Part shown: piece by piece, positions 25,945 to 34,995 of the stretch | How positions within the stretch are numbered: the first letter of the stretch is position 1 | Layout: every line of letters starts with the position of its first letter | Translations under genes and position numbers: made by a program | Assembly (NCBI GenBank): GCA_900473795.1 | Contig: UCMT01000026.1 | Location: 62,001-126,000 of the forward strand | Length of the DNA: 64,000 nucleotides | From: Hyphomicrobiales bacterium | GTDB taxonomy: Bacteria; Pseudomonadota; Alphaproteobacteria; Rhizobiales; Rhizobiaceae | Direction of reading: 5' to 3' | The notes under the pieces: generated by a model | Seen by the model: only the letters and a program-made list of their open reading frames with translations | Database searches by the model: none | Told to the model about the DNA's origin: nothing

Positions 25945-26595
25945 TCAGGCTCCCTGAGCAAAAGCAGATAGATAATTTTGATCGAGGCGCATGAGGCGCC
26001 CCCTTGAAATCAACGCGTCGACATAGCGGCGCTCGGACGCGAACGGATGCCACTCCCAGCCGGCATGGCCGAACCCGGCAAGAACGACGCGATCGCCGGG
26101 CCGTCGCCAATGCTCCAACACCTCGGCAATGACCATCAGGCCGCTGCTCGGCACGACATAATTACCGGGATCGAAGCCTTTCAGCTCGGCATCAACGCTT
26201 TCATGTGTGGAAGCCGGGACAGTATGGAAGCTCCGGTCGGTCGACGCCGCGAATGTGCGGAAACCATCCGTATAATCGTCGCAGAGATCATCGAGATCAG
26301 GGTGCCGTCTCTCAATTTCGGGCCGCAACGCCTGAAATTTTTCCGCAGACCGGACGCACCAGAACTCGCGCGCCCTCCGGACGGCCGCATTGGTTTTCCA
26401 CCGGCCACCACCCAGCATAGCCATAGCCGGGCGTCCGGTGTTGCAGACGGCGACGATGTCGGTTTTCTCACCCCCAGCACTGCAGGAGCGGCAATCGTTG
26501 AAGCGGATCACCAGATCGGCCGCATCGATGACGGGCGCCGCCCCGTCCGGGACCGGCCCGTTTCCGACGATCATGATGGTCCGGCTCACCGTCAC
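25945..26595 (-). CDS. Urease-operon protein with sialyltransferase (GT29)-like motifs
   Basis: This 216-residue cytoplasmic protein lies between lprI and ureC, starting at GTG 26595 (GAGAGGCG upstream). Proteins like it in rhizobia are named only urease operon accessory protein. I see three motifs in the order used by GT29 sialyltransferases. They are an L-like segment IMIVGNGP (7-14) plus DLVIRFNDC (27-35), an S-like segment [14 protein letters not shown] (147-160) with LAGFGH (172-177), and a VS-like H183-x4-E188. It has no signal peptide or membrane anchor, unlike animal GT29 enzymes, and is shorter. A sugar-nucleotide or other nucleotide substrate is possible. The relation to urease is unknown. 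Confidence 0.7.
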   Translation of the reverse strand: MTVSRTIMIVGNGPVPDGAAPVIDAADLVIRFNDCRSCSAGGEKTDIVAVCNTGRPAMAMLGGGRWKTNAAVRRAREFWCVRSAEKFQALRPEIERRHPDLDDLCDDYTDGFRTFAASTDRSFHTVPASTHESVDAELKGFDPGNYVVPSSGLMVIAEVLEHWRRPGDRVVLAGFGHAGWEWHPFASERRYVDALISRGRLMRLDQNYLSAFAQGA

Positions 26596-26605
26596 TTGTC
26601 GCCTC

Positions 26606-27037
26606 TCAGTTTCCGAGGCCTTCGGTCAGGCTCTTCAGTTCCGCGGTGCGCTTCTTCGTCAAGTCCGCAAGGCACCCGGAAACCAGCATCGGCTCCATCG
26701 ACCCGCCCCGCGCCTCGAAACCGGCGAGCTCGCACTGGCCGTCGCGATAGCCGATCCAGGCGCGCTGCGCCTTCTTCAACGCGTCGACGGCACCGACATA
26801 GTTTTGGTCGATCTCGCCCAGTTCCTTGTCGGTCTTCTGCATCGCCGTCATCGTCGTCTTGTAGACGGTGTTCAGCTCCCCGTCGGCCGCTTCGTAGTCC
26901 TTGTTGGCGCAAATGTTCAGATCCGACTGGGTCATCGCATTCTCGCAATCGACCTGCGGCTCGCCCTGCGCCTGCGCAAGCGGCGCAAAGGCCATAAAGC
27001 CCGTCACGAGCACGCTTGCGGCAGAAAACCGGATCAT
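26606..27037 (-). CDS. LprI-type (DUF1311) secreted protein
   Basis: It has 143 residues and a signal peptide ending APLAQAQGE. The mature part has the lysozyme-inhibitor LprI pattern: a cysteine, [19 protein letters not shown], a helical middle, then [14 protein letters not shown] and a final cysteine in SGCLADLT. It is periplasmic by prediction. The start overlaps the ureB stop, so it is translated with urease although its family has no known urease role. Confidence 0.85.
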   Translation of the reverse strand: MIRFSAASVLVTGFMAFAPLAQAQGEPQVDCENAMTQSDLNICANKDYEAADGELNTVYKTTMTAMQKTDKELGEIDQNYVGAVDALKKAQRAWIGYRDGQCELAGFEARGGSMEPMLVSGCLADLTKKRTAELKSLTEGLGN

Positions 27038-27339
27038 AGCTTGCCCATGACCTTCTGCTGGAACCCGTAGACTTCGCGCTTGCCGGCAAAGGGGATGAGC
27101 GTGACGTTGCGTGTCTGCCCGGGCTCGAAGCGCACGGCAGTGCCGGCGGGAATGTCGAGACGCTTGCCATGCGCCAGCGTCCTGTCGAAGGAAAGACCGG
27201 CATTGGTCTCGGCGAAATGGTAGTGGCTGCCGACCTGGATGGGTCGATCACCGGTGTTCGAGACCTCAAGCGTGACAGTCTCCAGGCCGGCATTCAGCTC
27301 GATCTCGCCGCTGGCGGCAATGATTTCACCGGGGATCAT
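27034..27339 (-). CDS. ureB: Urease subunit beta UreB
   Basis: This small structural subunit has 101 residues, beginning [18 protein letters not shown] and containing the family strand [15 protein letters not shown]. It assembles with UreA and UreC into the (alpha-beta-gamma)3 enzyme. It is separated from ureA by a small zinc-ribbon-like gene. Confidence 0.96.
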   Translation of the reverse strand: MIPGEIIAASGEIELNAGLETVTLEVSNTGDRPIQVGSHYHFAETNAGLSFDRTLAHGKRLDIPAGTAVRFEPGQTRNVTLIPFAGKREVYGFQQKVMGKL

Positions 27340-27355
27340 GATCTGTCTCTCCTGT

Positions 27356-27610
27356 TCAGGCTGCCTTGACCGGCTCGCAGCCGTCCGGCTTCAAAACGCG
27401 TTCGGTGGATGCCGGGAACTTGCCCAGTTTGGCGGCAGGGCGAACAGGACGCCGCACGAGCTCGCCTGTGCAGTTCGGGCACTGCCCGTCCAGAACCTCG
27501 GATGCGCACTGCGCGCAGAAGGTGCATTCGAAACTGCAGATCATCGCTTCGCGGCTGCCCGGCGGCAGATCCTTGTCGCAGCATTCGCAGTTGGGTCTCA
27601 GTTGCAGCAT
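27356..27610 (-). CDS. DUF1272 cysteine-rich protein
   Basis: It has 84 residues with nine cysteines in zinc-ribbon-like pairs: [26 protein letters not shown] and QCPNC, plus one near the end. This is the DUF1272 pattern. It probably binds zinc, or conceivably nickel. It lies between ureA and ureB with 11 and 16 bases of spacing, so it is in the same transcript. Its function is unknown. Confidence 0.88.
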   Translation of the reverse strand: MLQLRPNCECCDKDLPPGSREAMICSFECTFCAQCASEVLDGQCPNCTGELVRRPVRPAAKLGKFPASTERVLKPDGCEPVKAA

Positions 27611-27621
27611 CGCCTGCTCCT

Positions 27622-27924
27622 TCAGCGAATGGGTTCGTGGACGGTGACGAGCTTGGTACCATCCGGAAACGTCGCCTCGATCTGGATGTCGTGGATCATC
27701 TCGGGGATCCCTTCCATCACCTGCTCCCGCGTGATGACATGAGCACCGGCCTCCATCAGGTCCGCGACGGAGCGGCCGTCGCGCGCGCCTTCGACGACAT
27801 AGTCGGTGATCAGCGCGATCGCCTCGGGGTGATTGAGCTTCACGCCGCGTTCCAGGCGCCTGCGGGCAACCATCGCCGCCATCGAAATCAGCAGTTTGTC
27901 TTTTTCGCGAGGAGTGAGATTCAT
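27622..27924 (-). CDS. ureA: Urease subunit gamma UreA
   Basis: This structural subunit has 100 residues, beginning [20 protein letters not shown], with the family segments [14 protein letters not shown] and [20 protein letters not shown]. Length is standard for separate gamma subunits. ureD precedes it by 26 bases. Confidence 0.97.
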   Translation of the reverse strand: MNLTPREKDKLLISMAAMVARRRLERGVKLNHPEAIALITDYVVEGARDGRSVADLMEAGAHVITREQVMEGIPEMIHDIQIEATFPDGTKLVTVHEPIR

Positions 27925-27950
27925 GCGCGGCCACCAAGCTTGCGTGTCGA

Positions 27951-28781
27951 TTACAGGTTCCAGACTTTCGGCACAGAGGCGCCCTTGCGCAAGTGCGAAA
28001 TGACCGGGATGAGGATTTTTCTGAGCGCGAAGCCGTCGGCGGCGACGAGGCGGGCAATCAGCTTGTCCTGTCCGGCAACGTGATAGTGGCTGATCCCGCC
28101 GTTTGCATCGCCGATCAAAGCACGCAGTTTCTCCACCTGCTGCTCGCAGTCCATGCCGCTGTAGAAGAGCGTGGCAAAAGCCACTTTCCCGCCGAGCGTG
28201 GCGGTCTCCTGCGTCAGCGCGGCGATATCGTCGTTCAGGCGCAGATTTTCGGCATGCAGCAGAATTCCACCCTTGCGGATACGCCAGCAGTCCTGAAACA
28301 GGCCCGTCCGCATCATCTCACCCATGGCCTTGCGGCCCAAGAGGATGGCCTCGACGGCCAGGAACGCGCCACCCTCGGCGATTTCGACGTCGAGACGGCG
28401 CGACAGAGAGGCGCGGTCGAACAGGATCGTCTCCTGCGGCAGCCAATGCACCGTTGCGCCGGCCCCCACAGAGATCTTCGCCTTCACCGCAGCGGTTCCG
28501 GCACTCGCCTTGTAGATCTTCTCGCAAGCCTGCGTCGTCAGGGTGAGATGCGTGCCCTCCCCGGCCGAAAATTCCCACTCCATATGGTCGCCGCCGGTCA
28601 GCCCGCCGGAACTGTTGATCAGCACCGCTTCCATCGTAGCGTCGAACGTATCCGGCAGACGGATCTTGGCGCAGCCTTCCTGGTAGAATTCGGCAAGCCG
28701 CGTGCGCCCGGCAAATGGCTTTGCCGTGAGCCGTCCCTTGCCCCACGCTCTTTGGGGAGCGATTGCCGCCGCTTCAGCCAT
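27951..28781 (-). CDS. ureD: Urease accessory protein UreD
   Basis: This scaffold protein binds apo-urease and recruits UreF and UreG for nickel insertion. Recognisable segments are [30 protein letters not shown] and [14 protein letters not shown], all typical of UreD/UreH. It has 276 residues. It follows urtE by 11 bases, linking the urea transporter and the enzyme in one transcript. Confidence 0.95.
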   Translation of the reverse strand: MAEAAAIAPQRAWGKGRLTAKPFAGRTRLAEFYQEGCAKIRLPDTFDATMEAVLINSSGGLTGGDHMEWEFSAGEGTHLTLTTQACEKIYKASAGTAAVKAKISVGAGATVHWLPQETILFDRASLSRRLDVEIAEGGAFLAVEAILLGRKAMGEMMRTGLFQDCWRIRKGGILLHAENLRLNDDIAALTQETATLGGKVAFATLFYSGMDCEQQVEKLRALIGDANGGISHYHVAGQDKLIARLVAADGFALRKILIPVISHLRKGASVPKVWNL

Positions 28782-28792
28782 AAAGTCCGCCG

Positions 28793-29488
28793 TTAAACTG
28801 TCAGGTGGCGGCGTGCTTCCGGCGTGTCCAGCGTCTCTGCCGGCCCCTCATGCACGATCTCGCCCCGATCCATGATATAGACATGGTCTGCAAGCTCGCG
28901 GCAGAAGTCAAGATATTGTTCCACAAGCAGAATTGCCATCCCCGTGGAATCGCGCAGATACCGGATCGCCCGGCCGATATCCTTGATGATCGACGGCTGG
29001 ATGCCCTCGGTCGGCTCATCGAGCACGAGGATCTTCGGCCGCGTCACCAGCGCACGGCCGATCGCGAGCTGCTGCTGCTGGCCACCGGAAAGGTCGCCGC
29101 CGCGGCGGCCGAGCATCGAGCGCAGGATCGGGAAGAGGTTGAAAATATCCTCCGGAATGAACCGGTCCTTGCGCGCCACCGGCGCATAGCCCGATTCCAG
29201 GTTCTCCTTGACCGTCAGCAGCGGAAAGATTTCGCGGCCCTGCGGCACGAAGCCGATGCCGTGCCTGGCCCGGTTATAGGGTGCCATGCCGTTCAGCGTG
29301 GTGTCGTTGAAGGTGATGGTGCCGGCACTTGCCGCCTGCTGGCCTGTGATGGCGCGCAGGAGACTGGTCTTGCCGACGCCGTTGCGGCCGAGCACGCAGG
29401 TGATCTTGCCCATGGGAGCGGTGATGGAGACGCCGCGCAACGCTTGCGCTGCGCCGTAATGCAGATTGATGTTATCGACCGTCAGCAT
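28793..29488 (-). CDS. urtE: Urea ABC transporter ATP-binding protein UrtE
   Basis: This is one of two ATPases of the urea importer, LivF-like. Walker A is GRNGVGKTS, the signature [15 protein letters not shown], and Walker [15 protein letters not shown]. It has 231 residues, normal for UrtE. A RIME-like repeat separates it from urtD. Confidence 0.94.
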   Translation of the reverse strand: MLTVDNINLHYGAAQALRGVSITAPMGKITCVLGRNGVGKTSLLRAITGQQAASAGTITFNDTTLNGMAPYNRARHGIGFVPQGREIFPLLTVKENLESGYAPVARKDRFIPEDIFNLFPILRSMLGRRGGDLSGGQQQQLAIGRALVTRPKILVLDEPTEGIQPSIIKDIGRAIRYLRDSTGMAILLVEQYLDFCRELADHVYIMDRGEIVHEGPAETLDTPEARRHLTV

Positions 29489-29513
29489 CGTGTTTTACCT
29501 CATTTCCTCACTG

Positions 29514-29622
29514 CCCCTCACCCTAGCCCTCTCCCCGCAAACGGGGAGAGGGGACGACGGAGCTCGCCGCTTGCCTTCTCCCCGTTCACGGGGAGAAGGT
29601 GGCCGACAGGCCGGATGAGGGG
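29514..29622. repeat. RIME-like palindromic repeat between urtD and urtE
   Basis: Outer GCCCCTCA and TGAGGGGC arms enclose two hairpins. One is CCTCTCCCC facing GGGGAGAGG (29528-29553), and the other is CCTTCTCCCC at 29574-29583 facing GGGGAGAAGG at 29590-29599. It resembles the element at 5580-5709. It interrupts an otherwise tight operon and may lower expression of urtE and the urease genes. Confidence 0.78.
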
Positions 29623-29633
29623 CAATGCAAAAG

Positions 29634-30386
29634 CTACCGCCCCAGATAGTTCTCGATCACTTTCGGATCGTTGCTGACGAAATCGATCGAGCCTTCGGCC
29701 AGCACCGAGCCCTCCGCCAGGCACGTGACCTTCACGCCGAGATCGCGGATGAAGCCCATGTCGTGCTCGACCACGACGACCGAGCGGGTCTTGGCGATTT
29801 CCTTGAGCAGGATGGCGGTTTCAGCCGTTTCGGCGTCGGTCATCCCGGCCACCGGTTCGTCGACCAGAAGCAGCTTCGGCTCCTGCGCCAGCAGCATGCC
29901 GATCTCGAGCCACTGCTTCTGGCCATGCGAGAGATTGGCGGCGAGATCGTCCTTGCGCGCCGTCATGCGCACCGTTTCGAGTATCTCCTCGATGCGAGCC
30001 TTGTCCGCAGCCGTCAGGCGGTAGAACAGCGTTGCGAAAACGCCGCGCTTCCGGTTGAGCGCCAGTTCGATATTGTCCCAGACCGTGTGGCTTTCGAACA
30101 CCGTCGGCTTCTGGAACTTGCGGCCGATGCCGAGCTGGGCGATGTCGGCCTCATCCTTCTTGGTCAGGTCGATATCGCCGTTGAAGAAAACCTGGCCCGT
30201 GTCCGGCCGGGTCTTGCCGGTGATGATGTCCATCATCGTCGTCTTGCCGGCACCATTCGGGCCGATGATGGCCCGCAATTCGCCCGGCTCGACGACGAAG
30301 GAGAGCGAGTTCAGCGCCTTGAAACCGTCGAAGGAAACCGAGACGCCGTCGAGATAGAGAAGGCTGCGGGAGGTCTTTGCATCCAT
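29634..30386 (-). CDS. urtD: Urea ABC transporter ATP-binding protein UrtD
   Basis: This LivG-like ATPase has 250 residues. Walker A is GPNGAGKTTMMD, the signature LSHGQKQWLEIGMLL and Walker B LLLVDEPVAGMTD. The LSHGQKQWLEIG variant of the signature distinguishes UrtD from LivG. It lies six bases before the urtC stop in the same transcript. Confidence 0.94.
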   Translation of the reverse strand: MDAKTSRSLLYLDGVSVSFDGFKALNSLSFVVEPGELRAIIGPNGAGKTTMMDIITGKTRPDTGQVFFNGDIDLTKKDEADIAQLGIGRKFQKPTVFESHTVWDNIELALNRKRGVFATLFYRLTAADKARIEEILETVRMTARKDDLAANLSHGQKQWLEIGMLLAQEPKLLLVDEPVAGMTDAETAETAILLKEIAKTRSVVVVEHDMGFIRDLGVKVTCLAEGSVLAEGSIDFVSNDPKVIENYLGR

Positions 30387-30391
30387 CGGTC

Positions 30392-31585
30392 TTACTCCGC
30401 AGCCTGAGGTTCGAGTGAGGCAAGCCGGCTTTCGGTCTCGGCTGCCGCCTTGTCCCGATAGGCCTGCTCGACAGCGTCGGCTTGTCTCTGTTCCTTGCGA
30501 GATGCGACGAACTGTTGGACCGTACCGACGACGCCCTTGGGCAGGAACAAGGTTGTCGCGACGAACAGGGCACCGAGCGCAAACAGCCAGAATTCCGGGA
30601 AGGCGGCGGTGAAGATGCTCTTGCCGAAATTGACGAGGACGGCGCCGATGATCGGCCCGATCAACGTGCCGCGCCCGCCGACGGCCGTCCAGATGACCAC
30701 TTCGATCGAGTTTGCCGGCGCGAATTCACCGGGGTTGATGATGCCGACCTGCGGCACGTAGAGCGCGCCGGCGATCCCGGCCATCATCGCCGAAACGGTG
30801 AAGATGAAGAGCTTCATGTTCTCCACCCGGTAGCCGAGGAAACGCGTGCGGCTTTCCGCATCACGCACGCCGACCAGCACCTTGCCGTATTTGGAACGGA
30901 CGATGGCGGAGCTCAGGATCAGCGCCAAGGCGAGAGCAATGGCGGTTGCCGCAAAGAGCGTCGCCCGGGTGCCGCCGGCCTGGACGTTGAAGCCGAGGAT
31001 ATCCTTGAAATCCGTAAGGCCGTTGTTGCCGCCGAACCCCATCTCGTTGCGGAAGAAGGCGAGCAGCAGCGCATAGGTCATCGCCTGGGTGATGATCGAC
31101 AGATAGACGCCGGTGACGCGCGAGCGGAAGGCGAACCAGCCGAACACGAAAGCCAGCAAACCGGGCACCAGCAGCACCATCAACGCGGCGAAGGCGAAAT
31201 GGTTGAAGCCGGACCAGTACCACGGCAGCTCGCTCCAGTTCAGGAACACCATGAAATCGGGCAGCAGCGGATTGGCATAGACGCCGCGATCGCCGATCTG
31301 GCGCATGAGATACATGCCCATGGCATAACCGCCGAGCGCGAAGAATGCGCCGTGGCCGAGCGAAAGGATGCCGCAATAGCCCCAGACGAGATCGAGCGCG
31401 AGCGCAAGCAGGGCGTAGCAGAGGTACTTGCCGAGAAGAGGGACCAGATGACCCGGGACATGGAAGAAGCTGCCTTCCGGGATCAGAAGGTTGGCAAGCG
31501 GCACGAGAGCTGCCGCCAGAAGGATAAGCGCCACGGCCCAGAGGATCTTCTTCTCGTGCCGGCTGAACAGCATTTGCGTGATCAT
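30392..31585 (-). CDS. urtC: Urea ABC transporter permease UrtC
   Basis: This LivM-like inner-membrane permease has 397 residues and about ten helices. It contains the typical GVYLSIITQAMTYALLLAF and the coupling segment VRDAESRTRFLGYRVENMK. The C-terminal tail is charged and cytoplasmic. The start overlaps the urtB stop. Confidence 0.94.
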   Translation of the reverse strand: MITQMLFSRHEKKILWAVALILLAAALVPLANLLIPEGSFFHVPGHLVPLLGKYLCYALLALALDLVWGYCGILSLGHGAFFALGGYAMGMYLMRQIGDRGVYANPLLPDFMVFLNWSELPWYWSGFNHFAFAALMVLLVPGLLAFVFGWFAFRSRVTGVYLSIITQAMTYALLLAFFRNEMGFGGNNGLTDFKDILGFNVQAGGTRATLFAATAIALALALILSSAIVRSKYGKVLVGVRDAESRTRFLGYRVENMKLFIFTVSAMMAGIAGALYVPQVGIINPGEFAPANSIEVVIWTAVGGRGTLIGPIIGAVLVNFGKSIFTAAFPEFWLFALGALFVATTLFLPKGVVGTVQQFVASRKEQRQADAVEQAYRDKAAAETESRLASLEPQAAE

Positions 31586-33189
31586 TGTTCGATCGCCCTT
31601 CCCTTGAGCGCGAACAGGCCGCGTGGCCGCCGCTGGATGAAGAGAATGATGAAGATGAGGATGAGGATCTTACCCAGCACCGCGCCGGCATAGGGTTCGA
31701 GGAACTTGTTGGCGATGCCGAGCGTCAAGGCGCCGACCAGCGTGCCCCAGAGATTGCCGACGCCACCGAAGACAACGACCATGAAGCTGTCGATGATGTA
31801 GTTCTGGCCGAGATTGGGCGAGACGTTGTCGATCTGGCTGAGCGCGACGCCGGCCATGCCGGCAATACCCGAACCGAGACCGAAAGTCAGCGCGTCGACC
31901 CAAGGCGTACGGATACCCATGGACGACGCCATGCGGCGGTTCTGCGTCACGGCGCGCATCTGCAACCCGAACTTGGAGCGCTTGAGAAGCAGGAGCAGCG
32001 CGATAAAGACGCCGAGCGAAAAGACGATGATCCACATGCGGTTGTAGGTAATAGCCAGGCCGCCGACATCGAAGGCGCCCGACATCCAGCTCGGATTGTC
32101 GACTTGACGATTGGTCGGCCCGAAGATGGTGCGGATCGCCTGCTGCAGGATCAGCGAAATGCCCCAGGTGGCAAGCAGGGTTTCCAGCGGCCGGCCGTAA
32201 AGCCAGCGGATGACGCTGCGCTCGATGCCGATGCCGACCAAGCCCGTGAACAGGAACGCCGCGGGGACCGCAAAGGCGAGCGAATAATCACTCATCTCGG
32301 GCGCGACGGCATGAAGCGTCTGCTGCACCACATAGGTCGTGTAGGCGCCGAGCATGACCATTTCGCCGTGCGCCATGTTGATGATGCCCATGACGCCGAA
32401 GGTGATGGCAAGGCCGATGGCAGCGAGAAGCAGAACGGAGCCGAGCGACAGGCCGTACCAGACGTTCTGCGCCACATCCCATATGGCGAGACTGGTCTCG
32501 ATCGACGCGATGTTCTGCTCGATCGCCGGCTTCAGGTCTTCCTGTGCATTCTCCAGGGCCGCAGTCAGGATCGTCAGCGCATCGCGATTTCCGCGCGCCG
32601 CGATCGTGCCGATGGCGGCCTTCTTGTCCTCGGCGCTGGCGTCGGTCTTGAGCAGGATTACGGCCCGTGCCGCTTCCATGGTCGCCTTGACCTCGGCGTC
32701 CTTCTCCTCAGCCAAAGCGGCGTTCAAAAGATCGAGATTATTGGGGTCGGCGTCCTTGAGCAGGTCCTGCGAAGCGGCCAGACGGGCGGCCCGATCGGGG
32801 CTCAGCAGCGTCAGCTGGCTCAGCGCTGCGCCGATTGCACCGCGCAGACCGTTATTGAGTCTGATCTTGGCAAGATTGCCGGGGGCATCGGCCACCGGCG
32901 CACCGGTCAGCACGTCGACATAGGCTCCATCCGTCGGCGCAGCGAGGTACACGGAGCCACCGGTCTTCGGCGCGTAAAGCTTGCCGTCGCTGAGGTTTTG
33001 CAGGATTTCGGCAACCTTGGCGTCGCCCGAAGCCGCAAGCGCCTTGACGGCCTCGATCTTCTGCGGAAAGCCGCCGGTGCCAAGCGCATCGACCAATGGC
33101 CGAATATCTTCCTGCGCACGCAGACCGGTTGCAAGGCAACTGACCAGCAGGCAGAGAGCAACAAGGAAGGTCTGGATGGCGCGATACAT
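31582..33189 (-). CDS. urtB: Urea ABC transporter permease UrtB with periplasmic N-terminal domain
   Basis: The C-terminal 290 residues are a LivH-like permease, with GVMGIINMAHGEMVMLGAY, AVTQNRRMASSMGIRT and VVFGGVGNLWGTLVGAL. The first 240 residues are an extra domain with a signal peptide (to GLRAQED) and helical repeats. Examples are KIEAVKALAASGDAKVAEIL and AAIGTIAARGNRDALTILTA, like HEAT repeats in the periplasm. This extension is seen in other proteobacterial UrtB proteins. The ATG at 33189 is chosen because the signal peptide starts there. Total length is 535 residues. Confidence 0.92.
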   Translation of the reverse strand: MYRAIQTFLVALCLLVSCLATGLRAQEDIRPLVDALGTGGFPQKIEAVKALAASGDAKVAEILQNLSDGKLYAPKTGGSVYLAAPTDGAYVDVLTGAPVADAPGNLAKIRLNNGLRGAIGAALSQLTLLSPDRAARLAASQDLLKDADPNNLDLLNAALAEEKDAEVKATMEAARAVILLKTDASAEDKKAAIGTIAARGNRDALTILTAALENAQEDLKPAIEQNIASIETSLAIWDVAQNVWYGLSLGSVLLLAAIGLAITFGVMGIINMAHGEMVMLGAYTTYVVQQTLHAVAPEMSDYSLAFAVPAAFLFTGLVGIGIERSVIRWLYGRPLETLLATWGISLILQQAIRTIFGPTNRQVDNPSWMSGAFDVGGLAITYNRMWIIVFSLGVFIALLLLLKRSKFGLQMRAVTQNRRMASSMGIRTPWVDALTFGLGSGIAGMAGVALSQIDNVSPNLGQNYIIDSFMVVVFGGVGNLWGTLVGALTLGIANKFLEPYAGAVLGKILILIFIILFIQRRPRGLFALKGRAIEQ

Positions 33190-33376
33190 GAGCTCTTCGT
33201 GTTCCGTTGGCTGGCGCCGCGCATTTGGAAAAACCGCTTCATGCCGGCGCCGCTGCTTAAAGTTTCCGCAATGCGCTCGTCCGACGATCAGATCGGACAG
33301 GACCGGCATCCGGAACCGTACCCCACCCCTACACCATGCAGAAAACATGCCAGACATGGGGCAAAGGAATGAAAGT

Positions 33377-33407
33377 CCTCCGTCCAGATGGGAGATCAGG
33401 ACGGAGG
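33377..33407 (-). terminator. Hairpin between urtA and urtB
   Basis: CCTCCGTCC at 33377-33385 pairs with GGACGGAGG at 33399-33407. It is not followed by a long T-run. It may act as a partial terminator or mRNA end that makes urtA more abundant than the membrane genes. The rest of 33190-33495 shows no gene. Confidence 0.55.
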
Positions 33408-33495
33408 GTATTTCGTGGCAAATCAAAAGGTCACAGAATGATTTGGGGGAAACGCCAGGTTATGCCGTTTCCGGATTATGTTGGCCTTGATGAAA

Positions 33496-34785
33496 TCAGG
33501 AGCCCTTGCCACCGCACTTGCCGGTTGCAACGTTGAAGTTGCCGCAGGACATCGGCTTGCGCCAATCGGAGATCAGATCTTTCGAGTCGGGCAGGTAGTC
33601 GGACCATTCGTCACCGACGACCGCCGGGGTCTGCTGGACGATTTCGAACTGGCCGTCTTCCTGGATTTCACCGATCAGCACCGGCTTGGTGATGTGGTGG
33701 TTCGGCATGACGGTGGAATAACCGCCCGAAAGGTTCGGAACGCTGGTGCCGATGATCGTGTCGAGAACCGCATCGGTGTCGGTCGTGCCGGCAGCTTCGA
33801 CGGCCTTCACCCAGGCGTTGAAGCCGATATAGGCGGCTTCCATCGGATCGTTGGTCACGCGCTTGTCGTTCTTGGTAAAGGCGTGCCACTGCTTGATGAA
33901 TTCGGCGTTGACCGGAGCATCGACGGACTGGAAGTAGTTCCAGGCAGCCAGATGGCCGACCAGCGGCTTGGTGTCGAGACCGGCAAGTTCTTCTTCGCCG
34001 ACCGAGAAGGCGACGACCGGGATGTCGGTGGCCTTGATGCCCTTGTTGCCGAGTTCCTTGTAGAAGGGGACGTTGGCATCACCATTGATGGTCGAGACGA
34101 CGGCGGTCTTCTTGCCGGCCGAGCCGAATTCCTTGATCTTCGCCACTTCCGTCTGCCAGTCGGAGAAGCCGAACGGCGTGTAGTTGATCAGGATGTCTTC
34201 CTTCGGGATACCCTTGGCGATCAGATAGGCTTCGAGGATCTTGTTGGTCGTGCGCGGATAGACATAGTCGGTGCCTTCAAGCACGAAACGCTCGACGCCT
34301 TCCGTATTCATCAGGTAGTCGACCGCCGGGATTGCCTGCTGGTTCGGAGCCGCACCCGTATAGAAGATGTTGCGCGAGGATTCCTCGCCTTCGTACTGGA
34401 CCGGATAGAAGAGCAGCGAATTCAGCTCTTCGAAGACCGGCAGAACGGATTTGCGCGACGACGAGGTCCAGCAACCGAAGACGGCCGCGACCTTGTTGAC
34501 GGAGATCAGCTCGCGCGCCTTTTCGGCAAACAGCGGCCAGTCGGACGCCGGATCGACGACGACGGCTTCGAGCTTCTTGCCGAGAAGACCGCCCTTCTTG
34601 TTCTGCTCCTCGATGAGCATCAGCATGGCGTCCTTGAGCGTCGTCTCGGAAATAGCCATGGTGCCGGAGAGCGAATGCAGCACGCCGACCTTGATCGTGT
34701 CTTCGGCGGCATGGACGCTGGAGAATGCGGTGGTGGCAAGCGCACCGGCCAGGAACGCGCTCATGACGTGAGTTTTGATTTTCAT
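33496..34785 (-). CDS. urtA: Urea ABC transporter substrate-binding protein UrtA
   Basis: This periplasmic urea-binding protein has 429 residues. The signal peptide ends SSVHAAED, and the mature part begins IKVGVLHSLSGTMAISET. It continues with the UrtA segments FGCWTSSSRKSVLPVFEE, LLFYPVQYEGEESS and GTDYVYPRTTNKILE. It is the first gene of the urt-ure operon. The divergent kinase gene and a perfect palindrome upstream suggest dedicated regulation. Confidence 0.96.
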   Translation of the reverse strand: MKIKTHVMSAFLAGALATTAFSSVHAAEDTIKVGVLHSLSGTMAISETTLKDAMLMLIEEQNKKGGLLGKKLEAVVVDPASDWPLFAEKARELISVNKVAAVFGCWTSSSRKSVLPVFEELNSLLFYPVQYEGEESSRNIFYTGAAPNQQAIPAVDYLMNTEGVERFVLEGTDYVYPRTTNKILEAYLIAKGIPKEDILINYTPFGFSDWQTEVAKIKEFGSAGKKTAVVSTINGDANVPFYKELGNKGIKATDIPVVAFSVGEEELAGLDTKPLVGHLAAWNYFQSVDAPVNAEFIKQWHAFTKNDKRVTNDPMEAAYIGFNAWVKAVEAAGTTDTDAVLDTIIGTSVPNLSGGYSTVMPNHHITKPVLIGEIQEDGQFEIVQQTPAVVGDEWSDYLPDSKDLISDWRKPMSCGNFNVATGKCGGKGS

Positions 34786-34825
34786 TGTGAACCCCTCTCG
34801 TTCTTTGACGACGGCTCGTGGGAGA

Positions 34826-34844
34826 CCTTTACCGTTCGTAAAGG
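34826..34844. promoter_or_regulatory. Inverted repeat in the urtA leader
   Basis: CCTTTAC at 34826-34832 and GTAAAGG at 34838-34844 are perfect inverted copies around five bases, 41 to 59 bases before the urtA start. It may be an operator or a 5' untranslated hairpin. Confidence 0.45.
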
Positions 34845-34874
34845 GACTATCCGCCGGGGGCTGAGAAACCTGTA

Positions 34875-34890
34875 TACGTCAATTGACGTA
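34875..34890. promoter_or_regulatory. Perfect 16-bp palindrome TACGTCAATTGACGTA between urtA and the kinase gene
   Basis: All 16 bases are self-complementary. It is 90 bases before urtA and 105 before the kinase start, in the shared divergent region. LuxR/FixJ-type regulators bind palindromes of about this size, and the kinase's partner regulator is of that class. It is the best candidate operator. Confidence 0.6.
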
Positions 34891-34995
34891 GACCCGGGGG
34901 CGAAGTGTGCAATGCAGCACCTTTAAGGATCACGATCTTCTGTGCTACGACTTTTGTTGCGGCCGCGAAGACAGCAAGGGGAACCGACACCGCCG

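Noticed and set aside
24335..25957. A 540-residue plus-strand frame opposite ureC
   Set aside because: UreC is unambiguous on the other strand; the frame has no motif or ribosome site.
25945..27037. Treating the lprI and GT29-like genes as false frames inside the urease operon
   Set aside because: Both have start signals, coherent domain features and non-overlapping placement that accounts for the DNA between ureB and ureC, so they are real genes.
31585..33372. A 595-residue plus-strand frame opposite urtB
   Set aside because: It is antisense to a clear permease gene, with composition typical of a shadow frame (many D, R, Q and H) and no recognisable domain.
34907..34920. Possible NtrC-type site GTGCAATGCAGCAC upstream of urtA
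   Set aside because: The half-sites are in the opposite orientation to NtrC boxes (GCAC then GTGC), and the spacing is wrong. No sigma-54 promoter pattern was seen nearby.
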